Source: Plantibacter auratus (lineage in GTDB: Bacteria; Actinomycetota; Actinomycetes; Actinomycetales; Microbacteriaceae). Taken from it: 64,000 nucleotides of DNA. The translations under genes were made by a program, and so were the position numbers. Positions 33,033-41,193 of the stretch are shown here, piece after piece. The notes beneath the pieces are model-generated. The model had not been told where the DNA came from and ran no database searches. It saw only the letters and a program-made list of their open reading frames with translations. The stretch covers positions 310,001 to 374,000 of the forward strand of contig NZ_JBOBFV010000003.1 of assembly GCF_050587365.1 (NCBI RefSeq), written 5' to 3'. Positions within the stretch are counted from its first letter, which is position 1; every line of letters begins with the position of its first letter.

Positions 33033-34232
33033 TCACACGGGATCCGCGGTCCGACGCGTCGCGAGCCACTCGAGTCCCCGCCCGGGACCGCGATCCTTCA
33101 ACGCCATCGCCCGCTTCTCGACCCCGTGCCAGCTCAACCACGCGCACGCCGCGGTGACGAGGATGGTCAGCCCGACCCACGGCCAGTAACCCAGGGCGTT
33201 CCACCCGAGGAAGGCGGTGAACTGCTGGACGAGGAACCCGTAGACGTACATGCCGTAGGAGTAGTCGTTCTTGGCGCCGATCCACTGGACGCGCTTCGGG
33301 AGGCGAGCCGCCAGCCAGAGGATGAAGTAGGCGAAAGCCGGGTACCCGAGGAGCACCCACCCTCCGGTCACGAGCGTGACCGCCGCCACGACACCGCACG
33401 CGACGCCGATCCAGTCGTTCAGCGGGATCCGCTTCGAGTACATCGCGAGCGAAGAACCGATGAGGAAGGCGAGACCCAGCTTGATGGGGTTCGCGTCGAC
33501 CAGTTGCGGGATGAACACCGTCACGATCTGCGGTGCGACGCTGTAGGCGATGTCGGCCAGCCAGAACCCTGCGGCGAGCGCCGGCACGACCCAGCGGGCA
33601 TGGCGGAGCACGCCGACCACGAGGAGGGCGGCGATCAGCATGTAACACCCCCACTCGAGCGTGAGCGTCCAGAGCGAGCCGTTGAAGACGCTGTACTGGA
33701 CGACCTCGCCGTACGGCGTCGTGTTCTGGAAGATGTCCCAGACTCCCCACTGCCGCATCGTGAGGTCCGCGTTGGAGAAGACGTAGGCGACCGGGCTGAC
33801 CCCGATGTAGTCGCGCAGACCGCGGCCGGAGAGGTGCCAGGCGATCGGTCCGACGATGACGGCACCGACGAGGAGCACGGTCCAGAAGGCCGGGAAGATC
33901 CGCAGGGCGCGCCGCCAGACGAACTGGAGGATGTCCGCGGACGCACCGCTCTTCGCGATGAGGTAGCCGCTGATCGTGAAGAAGCCGACCACGGCGAACC
34001 CACCGATCGTCTCCTGGCCGTTCGTCCACCCCTTCGACGGATCCTCCCCCCAGCCCCCGGTGGGGAACGCGTGCGAGAAGATGACCATGGACGCGAGGAT
34101 GAGCCGCAGGACGCCGAGCGAGTTGCGGTGGCCGCCCAGTCCTTCGCTGAGCGACATGCCACCGCCCGGGAGGCGGAGACGCTTGCCCGGACGACGCGGC
34201 TGGTCGTACGGGACGTTCGTCGTCGACGTCAT
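33033..34232 (-). CDS. Acyltransferase-3-family membrane protein
   Basis: A 399-residue OafA-like acyltransferase with about ten membrane segments: LGVLRLILASMVIFSHAFPT (catalytic His), GFAVVGFFTISGYLIAKSGA, FVWRRALRIFPAFWTVLLVG and FNGSLWTLTLEWGCYMLIAA. A cytoplasmic N-terminus of about 40 residues is Arg and Gly rich. The ATG at 34232 has AGGA nine bases upstream; another ATG three codons upstream is possible. It would add acyl groups to the glycan. Confidence 0.88.
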   Translation of the reverse strand: MTSTTNVPYDQPRRPGKRLRLPGGGMSLSEGLGGHRNSLGVLRLILASMVIFSHAFPTGGWGEDPSKGWTNGQETIGGFAVVGFFTISGYLIAKSGASADILQFVWRRALRIFPAFWTVLLVGAVIVGPIAWHLSGRGLRDYIGVSPVAYVFSNADLTMRQWGVWDIFQNTTPYGEVVQYSVFNGSLWTLTLEWGCYMLIAALLVVGVLRHARWVVPALAAGFWLADIAYSVAPQIVTVFIPQLVDANPIKLGLAFLIGSSLAMYSKRIPLNDWIGVACGVVAAVTLVTGGWVLLGYPAFAYFILWLAARLPKRVQWIGAKNDYSYGMYVYGFLVQQFTAFLGWNALGYWPWVGLTILVTAACAWLSWHGVEKRAMALKDRGPGRGLEWLATRRTADPV

Positions 34233-34466
34233 GCGTTCCATTCCTGAGTGCGGGGCCGGCCCCTGGACGGACGCCGATGGGCGGTCCGAGGTGGAGTCAG
34301 GATACCCCGTCGTCAGCCGTCGCCCGTGACGGCTTCCGCATAAACTGTCTGCAGTCTCCGCGGTCGGCGCACGATCGCCCGTCATCACGTCGAATGGAAC
34401 ATCATCTCGCTCGCAGGCCCGCTCGAACCGTCCGGTGGCGCACGCCCGGTCAGGAACCGTTGGCGC

Positions 34467-36035
34467 GTGTTCGTGATCGCGTTCGTCTGCTTCTTCGCAG
34501 CCAACCTCCTCTGGTCGCTCGCCTCCCCGCTGCGCTCCTCGCCTGACGAGCCGGCCCACTTCATCCGCGCCGCCGCGGTCGTCCGTGGCGACCTCACCGG
34601 GCAGCCGAAGGCGGGCGAGACCTGGCTCTCGGAGTCGCTCGTGCCGAAGTACATCGCCGACACCCAGGGGCGCACCTGCTACGCCTACCAGCCCGACGTC
34701 AGCGCGAGCTGCGACGGACCCGTCGACCCCGACGACACACCGACCCCGGCCGTCACCACGGCGAACTCCAACCACCCGCTCTTCTACGCCATCACCGGGC
34801 TGCCCACGCTGGTCCTCGAGGGCAACGCCGCCCTGTACGGGATGCGCGGGATGAGCGCCCTGCTCAACGCGGCGATGCTCGCCATCGCGACGATGTCGCT
34901 CTGGCAGTTCCCACGGGCGAGGTTCGCCCTGATGGGGCTGGTCGCGGGCTTCACACCGATGGTCGCGTTCCTGTCGGGAACGCTCAACCCCAACGGTGTC
35001 GAGGTCACCGCCGCGGTGGCCCTGATCTCGGTCCTGCTCCTCACCCTCAGGCGCGCCTCGTCGACGCGACTGCTCTGGGAGCGCGGAGCGATGGTCGTCC
35101 TCGCGACACTGCTCCTGTCCAGCACCCGCAGCATCTCACTGCTCTGGGTGCTCGTCATCGTCGTCGCCGCGCTCCTCGCCGCCGACTGGCGATCCGCGAA
35201 GGACCTGTTCAGACGACCGGCCGCGATCGTCACCGTCGTGGTCTCGGGGCTCGTCGCGGTCGGAGCGATGGCCTGGTTCCTGACCCCGCTCACCACCTAC
35301 GGTGACGGAGGGCAGACGTATCCGGAGGTGGGCACCGGGTACTGGACCGGATTCCTCCAGATGCTCGTGAGCACCTTCGACTACGCCCAGGGGTGGATCG
35401 GGCTCTTCGGCTGGATCGACACGGCACTCCCGCTCTCCGCGATGGCCATCTGGACGGTCGCGGCGGGATCGCTCGTGGCGGCCGCCTTCGTCGTGGGCCG
35501 AGGTCGCGCTCTGCTCGCCCCGCTCCTGCTGGTGCTCGTTCTGGTCTTCGTCCCGGCATTCGTCCAGGCGGCCCTGGTCACCGAGATGGGCTACATCTGG
35601 CAGGGACGGTACACGCTCGCGATGTTCGCGGTCCTCCTCGTCCTGTGCGGCGTCGTCATCGATGGGAGCGACGTCGTCCTCGGGGTGAGGACGACCCGTC
35701 GACTCGCGACGATCGCACTCGGCGCCCTGGTGATCGCGCACCTCATCGCCTTCGTGAACACCCTGCGGCGGTACACCGTCGGTTCGCAGTATTCCTTCGC
35801 CGACATGCTCCAGCACGTCACCTGGCAGCCTCCCGCCGGCTGGCTGCCGCTCTCCGTGGCATATCTCGTCGTGCTGACGACCGGGGCCGTCCTCCTTCGC
35901 CGACGCCTCCTCAATGACCACGACGCACCGGTCGGCTCCGTCGCCCAGACACCGGGGCGGCGCTCTGAGGATCCGCTCGGACCCGCCGCTAAGCTGATCG
36001 GCGACGGAACCGCGAACCGTCGCGCATCGACCTGA
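34467..36035 (+). CDS. DUF2142 membrane protein 1
   Basis: A 522-residue polytopic protein with about 12 hydrophobic segments. The DUF2142 signature is in the first outside loop: LASPLRSSPDEPAHFIRAAA and VVRGD. DUF2142 proteins have a GT-C-like layout and are suspected to be lipid-linked-sugar glycosyltransferases of envelope glycans (inference). GTG at 34467 is the only start in frame after a stop near 34344; the ribosome site is weak and the upstream 40 codons are open. It is followed after 16 bases by a homologue. Confidence 0.83.
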   Translation: MFVIAFVCFFAANLLWSLASPLRSSPDEPAHFIRAAAVVRGDLTGQPKAGETWLSESLVPKYIADTQGRTCYAYQPDVSASCDGPVDPDDTPTPAVTTANSNHPLFYAITGLPTLVLEGNAALYGMRGMSALLNAAMLAIATMSLWQFPRARFALMGLVAGFTPMVAFLSGTLNPNGVEVTAAVALISVLLLTLRRASSTRLLWERGAMVVLATLLLSSTRSISLLWVLVIVVAALLAADWRSAKDLFRRPAAIVTVVVSGLVAVGAMAWFLTPLTTYGDGGQTYPEVGTGYWTGFLQMLVSTFDYAQGWIGLFGWIDTALPLSAMAIWTVAAGSLVAAAFVVGRGRALLAPLLLVLVLVFVPAFVQAALVTEMGYIWQGRYTLAMFAVLLVLCGVVIDGSDVVLGVRTTRRLATIALGALVIAHLIAFVNTLRRYTVGSQYSFADMLQHVTWQPPAGWLPLSVAYLVVLTTGAVLLRRRLLNDHDAPVGSVAQTPGRRSEDPLGPAAKLIGDGTANRRAST

Positions 36036-36051
36036 TCGGAACCTCCGCCAC

Positions 36052-37635
36052 ATGGATTCTCCCGCCCGCAGCTCCGCCCCCACCCGCTGGGAGCGACGAC
36101 GCTGGCTGACCTTCCTCCTCGCATTCGTCACGATCCTGACGCCGATGGTCCTCTGGGCGCTGGCCTCGCCGATCGGGTCCATTCCGGACGAACCGTCCCA
36201 CGCCATCCGCGCCGCTGCGGTGGCGCGCGGAGAGCTCGTGTCCGTACCCTGGCCCGAGAATCCGAGCCTGACCGAGGCGACGGTACCCGAGAACATCGCG
36301 AACGCGCATCAGCTCGTGTGTTTCGCCTTCGACGGCGAACTGACCGCCGACTGCCAGGCGGGACTCCGGGATCGCGACGAGGATCTCGTGACCACGGGGT
36401 CCTCGGCCGGGCTCAACAGTCCGGCGTTCTACGCGATCGTCGGCTGGCCGTCACTCTTCGTCACCGGTGACGCGGCCTTCTACGCCATGCGCATCGCCGG
36501 GGCCGCGGTCTGCGCCCTCGCGCTCGCCGTCATGGTCATGCAGCTCACCCTCCTCCCCCGCTGGCGGTGGGCCATGGTCGGCGCGATCGTCGGGGTCACC
36601 CCGATGGTGCTCTACCTCAGTGGTTCCCTGAACCCGAACGGCCTCGAGGTCGCGGCTGCCGGAGGGCTCTTCGCCACGTTGCTCGCGATGACCCGAGGAA
36701 CGGCCACCGGTCGACGGCTCTGGGAACAGGCCGGCCTCGCGCTCGTCACCGCGAGCCTGCTCATGACGACGCGGAGCATCTCGTTGCTCTGGGTGCTCCT
36801 CATCGTCGTCGCCGCCATCTTCCTGGGCAACCGGCCGCGGGTGGCGGCCCTCCTGAAGTCGCCACCAGGCCTGGCACTGCTCGTCGGGGCGGCCGTCGTC
36901 GGTCTCGTGACCGTCGCCTGGTACCTGCAACCGCCAGCCCTCGCCGGCTCGGCCCCCGCGAGTCTCGGGATCGTGAGTTACCTCTTCGCGGCCGGCTACA
37001 CCTTCATCCAGTCCATCGACTGGGTGTTCGGCATGATCGGGTTCTTCGGCTGGGTCGACACCCCCGCCCCGTCAGCCACGATCATCGCGTGGAGCGCCGC
37101 ACTGCTGCTCCTGTTGTCGGCGTCCGTCGTGTGGGGTCGACGACGCACCACCGTCGCGGTCTGGGGCCTCCTCGTCGTGTGCCTCGTCGTGCCCGTCCTC
37201 ACGACCCTCTCCGTCTACGCGCAGTACGGGTACATCTGGCAGGGCCGCTACATGCTCGCGATGTTGCTGTGCCTCGTCATCGTCGCCGGTCTGGCGCTCG
37301 ACGACGCCGGTGTCGGGATCGGTGCCGACCGTCGCATCGCGCGGTTCGTCGTCGGCGGGTTCGTCCTCCTGGCGATCGGCCACCTGTTCGCCTTCGTCAT
37401 GACCCTCAGGCGCTACGCCGTCGGGATCGACGGCGATTTCGGCCGATTCGTCTTCGACCCGAGCTGGGAGCCGCCCATCGGCTGGCGCCCGCTGTCGGTC
37501 GCGCTCCTCCTCGTGCTCGTCGTCGCCGTCTGGTTGAGCAGGAAGCTCTTCCTGGGAGCACCCGACCATCGGGCCGTCGAACCGAGCGCCGACCGCTTGG
37601 ACGATCAGCCGTCGAGGACGACCGAGAAGTCCTGA
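36052..37635 (+). CDS. DUF2142 membrane protein 2
   Basis: A 527-residue homologue of the preceding protein: basic N-terminus SAPTRWERRRWLTFLLAFVT, then LASPIGSIPDEPSHAIRAAA and, in the middle, LSGSLNPNGLEVAAAGGLFA and MTTRSISLLWVLLIVVAAIF, which are nearly shared by both copies (SGTLNPNGVEVTAA and STRSISLLWVLVIVVAA). A tandem duplication is clear. It overlaps the convergent 640-residue protein gene by 31 bases. Confidence 0.84.
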   Translation: MDSPARSSAPTRWERRRWLTFLLAFVTILTPMVLWALASPIGSIPDEPSHAIRAAAVARGELVSVPWPENPSLTEATVPENIANAHQLVCFAFDGELTADCQAGLRDRDEDLVTTGSSAGLNSPAFYAIVGWPSLFVTGDAAFYAMRIAGAAVCALALAVMVMQLTLLPRWRWAMVGAIVGVTPMVLYLSGSLNPNGLEVAAAGGLFATLLAMTRGTATGRRLWEQAGLALVTASLLMTTRSISLLWVLLIVVAAIFLGNRPRVAALLKSPPGLALLVGAAVVGLVTVAWYLQPPALAGSAPASLGIVSYLFAAGYTFIQSIDWVFGMIGFFGWVDTPAPSATIIAWSAALLLLLSASVVWGRRRTTVAVWGLLVVCLVVPVLTTLSVYAQYGYIWQGRYMLAMLLCLVIVAGLALDDAGVGIGADRRIARFVVGGFVLLAIGHLFAFVMTLRRYAVGIDGDFGRFVFDPSWEPPIGWRPLSVALLLVLVVAVWLSRKLFLGAPDHRAVEPSADRLDDQPSRTTEKS

Positions 37636-39527
37636 TCCGAGCACTCGGCACGCAGGGAGGCCTCGAGGTCGGGGTTCCGCGTCCGGATCGTCGCTCCGCT
37701 CTCGAACCGACCGATCGCCGTGCAGACGTCGTCGATCTTCGTCACGTCCAGGGCGTAGGCGGAGATCCGGATGGGGTCGGTCGCGTCCGTCGTGTTGATC
37801 TGCAGGCTCCAGGAGTTCACGTAGGCGTCCGTCGAGGGATCGGCGTACCCCACCAGGATGTTCTTCTCCCCCGGCGTCGCGAACCGCATGGCGAGCTCCG
37901 CGGCGTCGCCCGACGCGGCGATACCCGTCTTCCGCCAGACCTCGACGATCGGTGACACCGCCGAGGTCTCCGGGCCGAGCGGCGTGATCTGCCACGCGAG
38001 CGATCCGACCAGCACGATGCCACCGGCGACGAGGACCACACGGGCGCTCCGCACCTGGTCCAGCCGGACGGACAGCGCCTGAGCGATCAGGGCGAGGATG
38101 ATGACGAGCGCCAGCGCCTCCAGCAACCAGGCGAACTTCGCCGGATAGTACCCCCAAGGGTTGGGCACGGCGTGGCGCAGGAGGACGAAGACGACGACCA
38201 GCAGCGCCCCCGCGCCGGTGAGGGCGAGGACGCCGGCGAAGACGTGCGATCGGCCCTGCTGCAGGCGGGCGCACGCGGCGACGACGAGCAGAGCGGCCCC
38301 GACCGCGATGGCGGTGTTGGACGTGGAGGTGAAGATGCCGCCGTCGGCGGAGAGCGCACCCTGCTCACGGAGGAAGTCGGGCACGGTGACGAACAACGCG
38401 TACCCCACCATCTGCGCGGTCGCCGCGATCACCAGGATGAACCGGGGGACGTCGACCCTGCTGGTGAGCACTCGGAGGTTCCGTCCGGCGAGGACGAGCA
38501 GCACCGACCCCAGGACGATGGCGACCGGACCCCACGTGCCGAGGAGCACCGTGATGATCAGCGTGAGGACGACGTAGGCCGGCACCGGGTACTGCTCGGC
38601 GCGCAGGTAGACGAGCCACCCGGCCAGGAGCAGGAAACAGGCGAGCGCAGCGTTGAAGAAGCCGAATTGCAGGGCGTTCCCCGCGACGAACCAACTGAGG
38701 GGAAGCGCACCGGCGACCAGCGCAAGGGGGGTCGTGACCCACCAGGAGGCCGTACCCCGCGACGCGACGACGACCGCACCGGCCAGGACGGCAGCACCGA
38801 GGAGCACCAGGATCCAGAGTTGGGCGAGCTGACCGAGGTCGTGTCGCAGATACTCCTCGGGTGGGATGGAATGCCGCCCGGGTGCCAGCGCTGCGGCCAC
38901 GAGCGAATACGGGACCGGCACCGGGTTGGTCCGCTCCGGGCTGATCCCGCCGTCGCCGAACATGTATCGGGAGAACATCAGGCTGGTGATGGAGTCGCCG
39001 CTCGTCACCCACGCGATGTTCCACCGGCCGGGGACGACGACGATCGCGAACACGGCCACGAGTCCGGCGAGCGCGCTCGCCGAGGCGACCAGGATCTGGC
39101 GGAGCGGTCGGACGAGGCGAGCATCCAGCGTCAGAACACCGTGTCGCCAGAGCAGCACCGCCACGGCGACGCCGATCGCCAGATGGACGATCAGGACCGG
39201 TGTGGCGATGCCGACACCGAGGAGGGGCGTCAGACGGAGCAGCATCGTGACGACGAAGAGACCGACGGCAGGGCCGGCGGCGATGCCGAGGAACCAGTCC
39301 GTCCGATGGGCGACGAGCGCACCGACACCGAGCCAGACGGCGAGCCAGAGCGGCCATCCCGCTCCCCCGAACCACAGCGCCCAGACGGCGAGCAGGACGA
39401 CGCCGACCAGGTAGGCGGCCGCGAGGACCGTCCCGGACGAGAGCGCCAGGGGAGGCGATGCATTGCTGCGGTGCGCGACGGTCCCGGTCTCCCCCGGATC
39501 CGTCTGCTGACGACGAACCTCGACCAC
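37605..39527 (-). CDS. Large polytopic membrane protein of unknown family
   Basis: A 640-residue protein with about 14-16 hydrophobic segments over residues 25-510 and a C-terminal extracytoplasmic domain of about 130 residues with two Cys (DDVCTAIG and RAECSDQDF) that could pair. An outside loop after the early helices, WVTSGDSITSLMFSRYMFGD, carries acidic residues like GT-C enzymes. No named family was recognised; a GT-C glycosyltransferase or polymerase is the best guess from context. GTG at 39527 is chosen for GAGGGGG upstream. A longer frame from 39638 lacks support. Confidence 0.72.
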   Translation of the reverse strand: MVEVRRQQTDPGETGTVAHRSNASPPLALSSGTVLAAAYLVGVVLLAVWALWFGGAGWPLWLAVWLGVGALVAHRTDWFLGIAAGPAVGLFVVTMLLRLTPLLGVGIATPVLIVHLAIGVAVAVLLWRHGVLTLDARLVRPLRQILVASASALAGLVAVFAIVVVPGRWNIAWVTSGDSITSLMFSRYMFGDGGISPERTNPVPVPYSLVAAALAPGRHSIPPEEYLRHDLGQLAQLWILVLLGAAVLAGAVVVASRGTASWWVTTPLALVAGALPLSWFVAGNALQFGFFNAALACFLLLAGWLVYLRAEQYPVPAYVVLTLIITVLLGTWGPVAIVLGSVLLVLAGRNLRVLTSRVDVPRFILVIAATAQMVGYALFVTVPDFLREQGALSADGGIFTSTSNTAIAVGAALLVVAACARLQQGRSHVFAGVLALTGAGALLVVVFVLLRHAVPNPWGYYPAKFAWLLEALALVIILALIAQALSVRLDQVRSARVVLVAGGIVLVGSLAWQITPLGPETSAVSPIVEVWRKTGIAASGDAAELAMRFATPGEKNILVGYADPSTDAYVNSWSLQINTTDATDPIRISAYALDVTKIDDVCTAIGRFESGATIRTRNPDLEASLRAECSDQDFSVVLDG

Positions 39528-39703
39528 GACCGCCCCCTCATCCGCGGCGGCCGTCGGCCCGGTCGCCCTCCGCGAGCCTAGTCGACAGCTGCAGCTCTGA
39601 TGACGATCGTCACCGCCCGAGCACGGACCGCTCGTCACAGGTCACCCGTCGCTTCCGAGGTCGTGGAAGACTGAACCCACCCGTTCCCACCAGGAGGCCC
39701 CGA

Positions 39704-40624
39704 TTGACTGAAGCCGAGACCGAGCGTTCCTACGTGGAACGACTCGCAGACGCCGAGACCCTCGATGACGTCCCCGGGATCGTCGACCCCAGGGTCCAGG
39801 CACCGTCCAATCCACCGCGGCGTATCCAGCAGAAGTTCGTCGGCGCGAGCTACCTCGACGCCTACCGAGAGGCGGAGCGCTTCATCGGAGCAGCCTTCGA
39901 CCGGTGGCCGACAGGCGACCAGGGCGAACACCTCGTCCTCGACTTCGGTTCCGGCTGGGGCCGGATCACCCGCCTCCTGATGAGTCGCCTCCGGGCGGAC
40001 CAGATCTGGTCGAGCGACGTCGACACACAGATGACGGCGCTCCTGCACCACACCCTGCCCGGCGTCAACGCGGTCACGAACCGCCCGATGCCGCCCACCG
40101 TCTTCCACAGCGGCAGTTTCGACGCCGTGACGGCGTTCAGCGTGTTCTCCCACCTCTCCGAGGAGGCCCACCGCCGGTGGTCCGCCGAATTCGCGCGGAT
40201 GACCCGGCCGGGGAGCAAGGTCTTCATCACGGTGCTCGAGGAGAACTTCCTCGCCCAGGTCGCCGGTGCACAGGCTGCGGTGGCCGCAGGAGAGGCCGAC
40301 ACGTTCGCGACGAACCTCGCGGCTGTGGTCCCCGACGCGCAGCTCGCGCTCGAGCAGTTCCGCAACGGCGAATTCATCTTCGGAGGCGGCGGCGACGACG
40401 GACCGCGCGAACAGTCGTTCTACGGTTGGGCGGCCGCACCCCGGGAGTTCGTCGAGCGCACGTGGGGCGCCAATGGGTTCGTCGTCGAGTCCTGGATCCC
40501 GACCGGAGAGCTGTTCGAACAGGCGATGGTCGTCCTCAGGCGCGAGGAGGCCGGCCCGATCGCGCGGGCCGAGCGATTCGCCCGCCGCGCCGTGAACGGG
40601 CTGCAGCGCCGCATCGCGCGCTGA
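39704..40624 (+). CDS. Class I SAM-dependent methyltransferase
   Basis: A 306-residue methyltransferase: motif I VLDFGSGWGRITRLLMSRL, motif II acidic turn WSSDVDTQMTALLHHTLPG, FDAVTAFSVFSHLSEEAHRR and MTRPGSKVFITVLEENFLAQ. The HLSEE and RPG features are typical of small-molecule and sugar methyltransferases. The start is TTG, supported by AGGAGG six bases upstream. It may methylate a glycan or lipid-linked sugar. Confidence 0.87.
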   Translation: MTEAETERSYVERLADAETLDDVPGIVDPRVQAPSNPPRRIQQKFVGASYLDAYREAERFIGAAFDRWPTGDQGEHLVLDFGSGWGRITRLLMSRLRADQIWSSDVDTQMTALLHHTLPGVNAVTNRPMPPTVFHSGSFDAVTAFSVFSHLSEEAHRRWSAEFARMTRPGSKVFITVLEENFLAQVAGAQAAVAAGEADTFATNLAAVVPDAQLALEQFRNGEFIFGGGGDDGPREQSFYGWAAAPREFVERTWGANGFVVESWIPTGELFEQAMVVLRREEAGPIARAERFARRAVNGLQRRIAR

Positions 40625-40679
40625 GTTGCACGGAACGCAGCGGTTCGGGGCCGTTCTCAGCGACTCTCCAGTCCGGCCG

Positions 40680-40685
40680 TATACT
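40680..40685 (+). promoter_or_regulatory. -10 box of the lipoprotein-repeat protein operon
   Basis: TATACT is a strong -10 match about 50 bases before the ATG at 40735. A clear -35 box is not seen. A GAGGAA ribosome site lies five bases before the ATG. Confidence 0.5.
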
Positions 40686-40734
40686 GAGCCGAGAACCGCC
40701 GGTCACCCATCCGGGGGTGGATGAGAGGAAGCCG

Positions 40735-41193
40735 ATGCTGGTCGCACGTCGTGGAGGACTGCTCGCAGTGGTCGGTCTCGTGGCCATGTTCGGGCTGACC
40801 GGCTGCTTCGGCGGTGACGCGGCTCCCGACTCCAGCCCCTCACCGACCGGCTCGACCAGCGAGGTACAGGGCAAGAGCCCGGAGCCGGCGCCGATCGAGC
40901 CGGAGGCCGTGATCGTGTTCGCCACCATCGATCCCGACGGTGCGACCATCTCGATCTCCGGCTACGTCGCCGGCGTCATCGAGAACGACGGTTCGTGCAC
41001 CTACGTCCTGACGGGGCCCGGCGACGAACAGCGCATCGAGTCCGTCGGGGCGGCTGACGCCGGGCAGACCTCGTGCGGGGTCGTCCAGCTGGACACCGGC
41101 GCCCTGCTCACGGGCACCTGGTCCGTCACCCTCGACTACGCTTCAGCGGCGGTCACGACGACCTCCGCCCCGACCACTCTGGAGATCCCGTGA
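40735..41193 (+). CDS. Small secreted lipoprotein
   Basis: A 152-residue protein with a type II signal peptide: basic MLVARRGG, hydrophobic LLAVVGLVAMFGL and lipobox LTGC with Cys24 as the lipidation site. A Ser/Pro-rich linker follows (residues 28-55), then a small beta-rich domain (about 60-152) with two Cys (SCTYVLTG and TSCGVVQ) that probably form a disulfide. No family recognised. Its stop overlaps the GTG of the repeat protein by four bases (GTGA), so the two are likely made in fixed ratio and may act together at the cell surface. Confidence 0.82.
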   Translation: MLVARRGGLLAVVGLVAMFGLTGCFGGDAAPDSSPSPTGSTSEVQGKSPEPAPIEPEAVIVFATIDPDGATISISGYVAGVIENDGSCTYVLTGPGDEQRIESVGAADAGQTSCGVVQLDTGALLTGTWSVTLDYASAAVTTTSAPTTLEIP

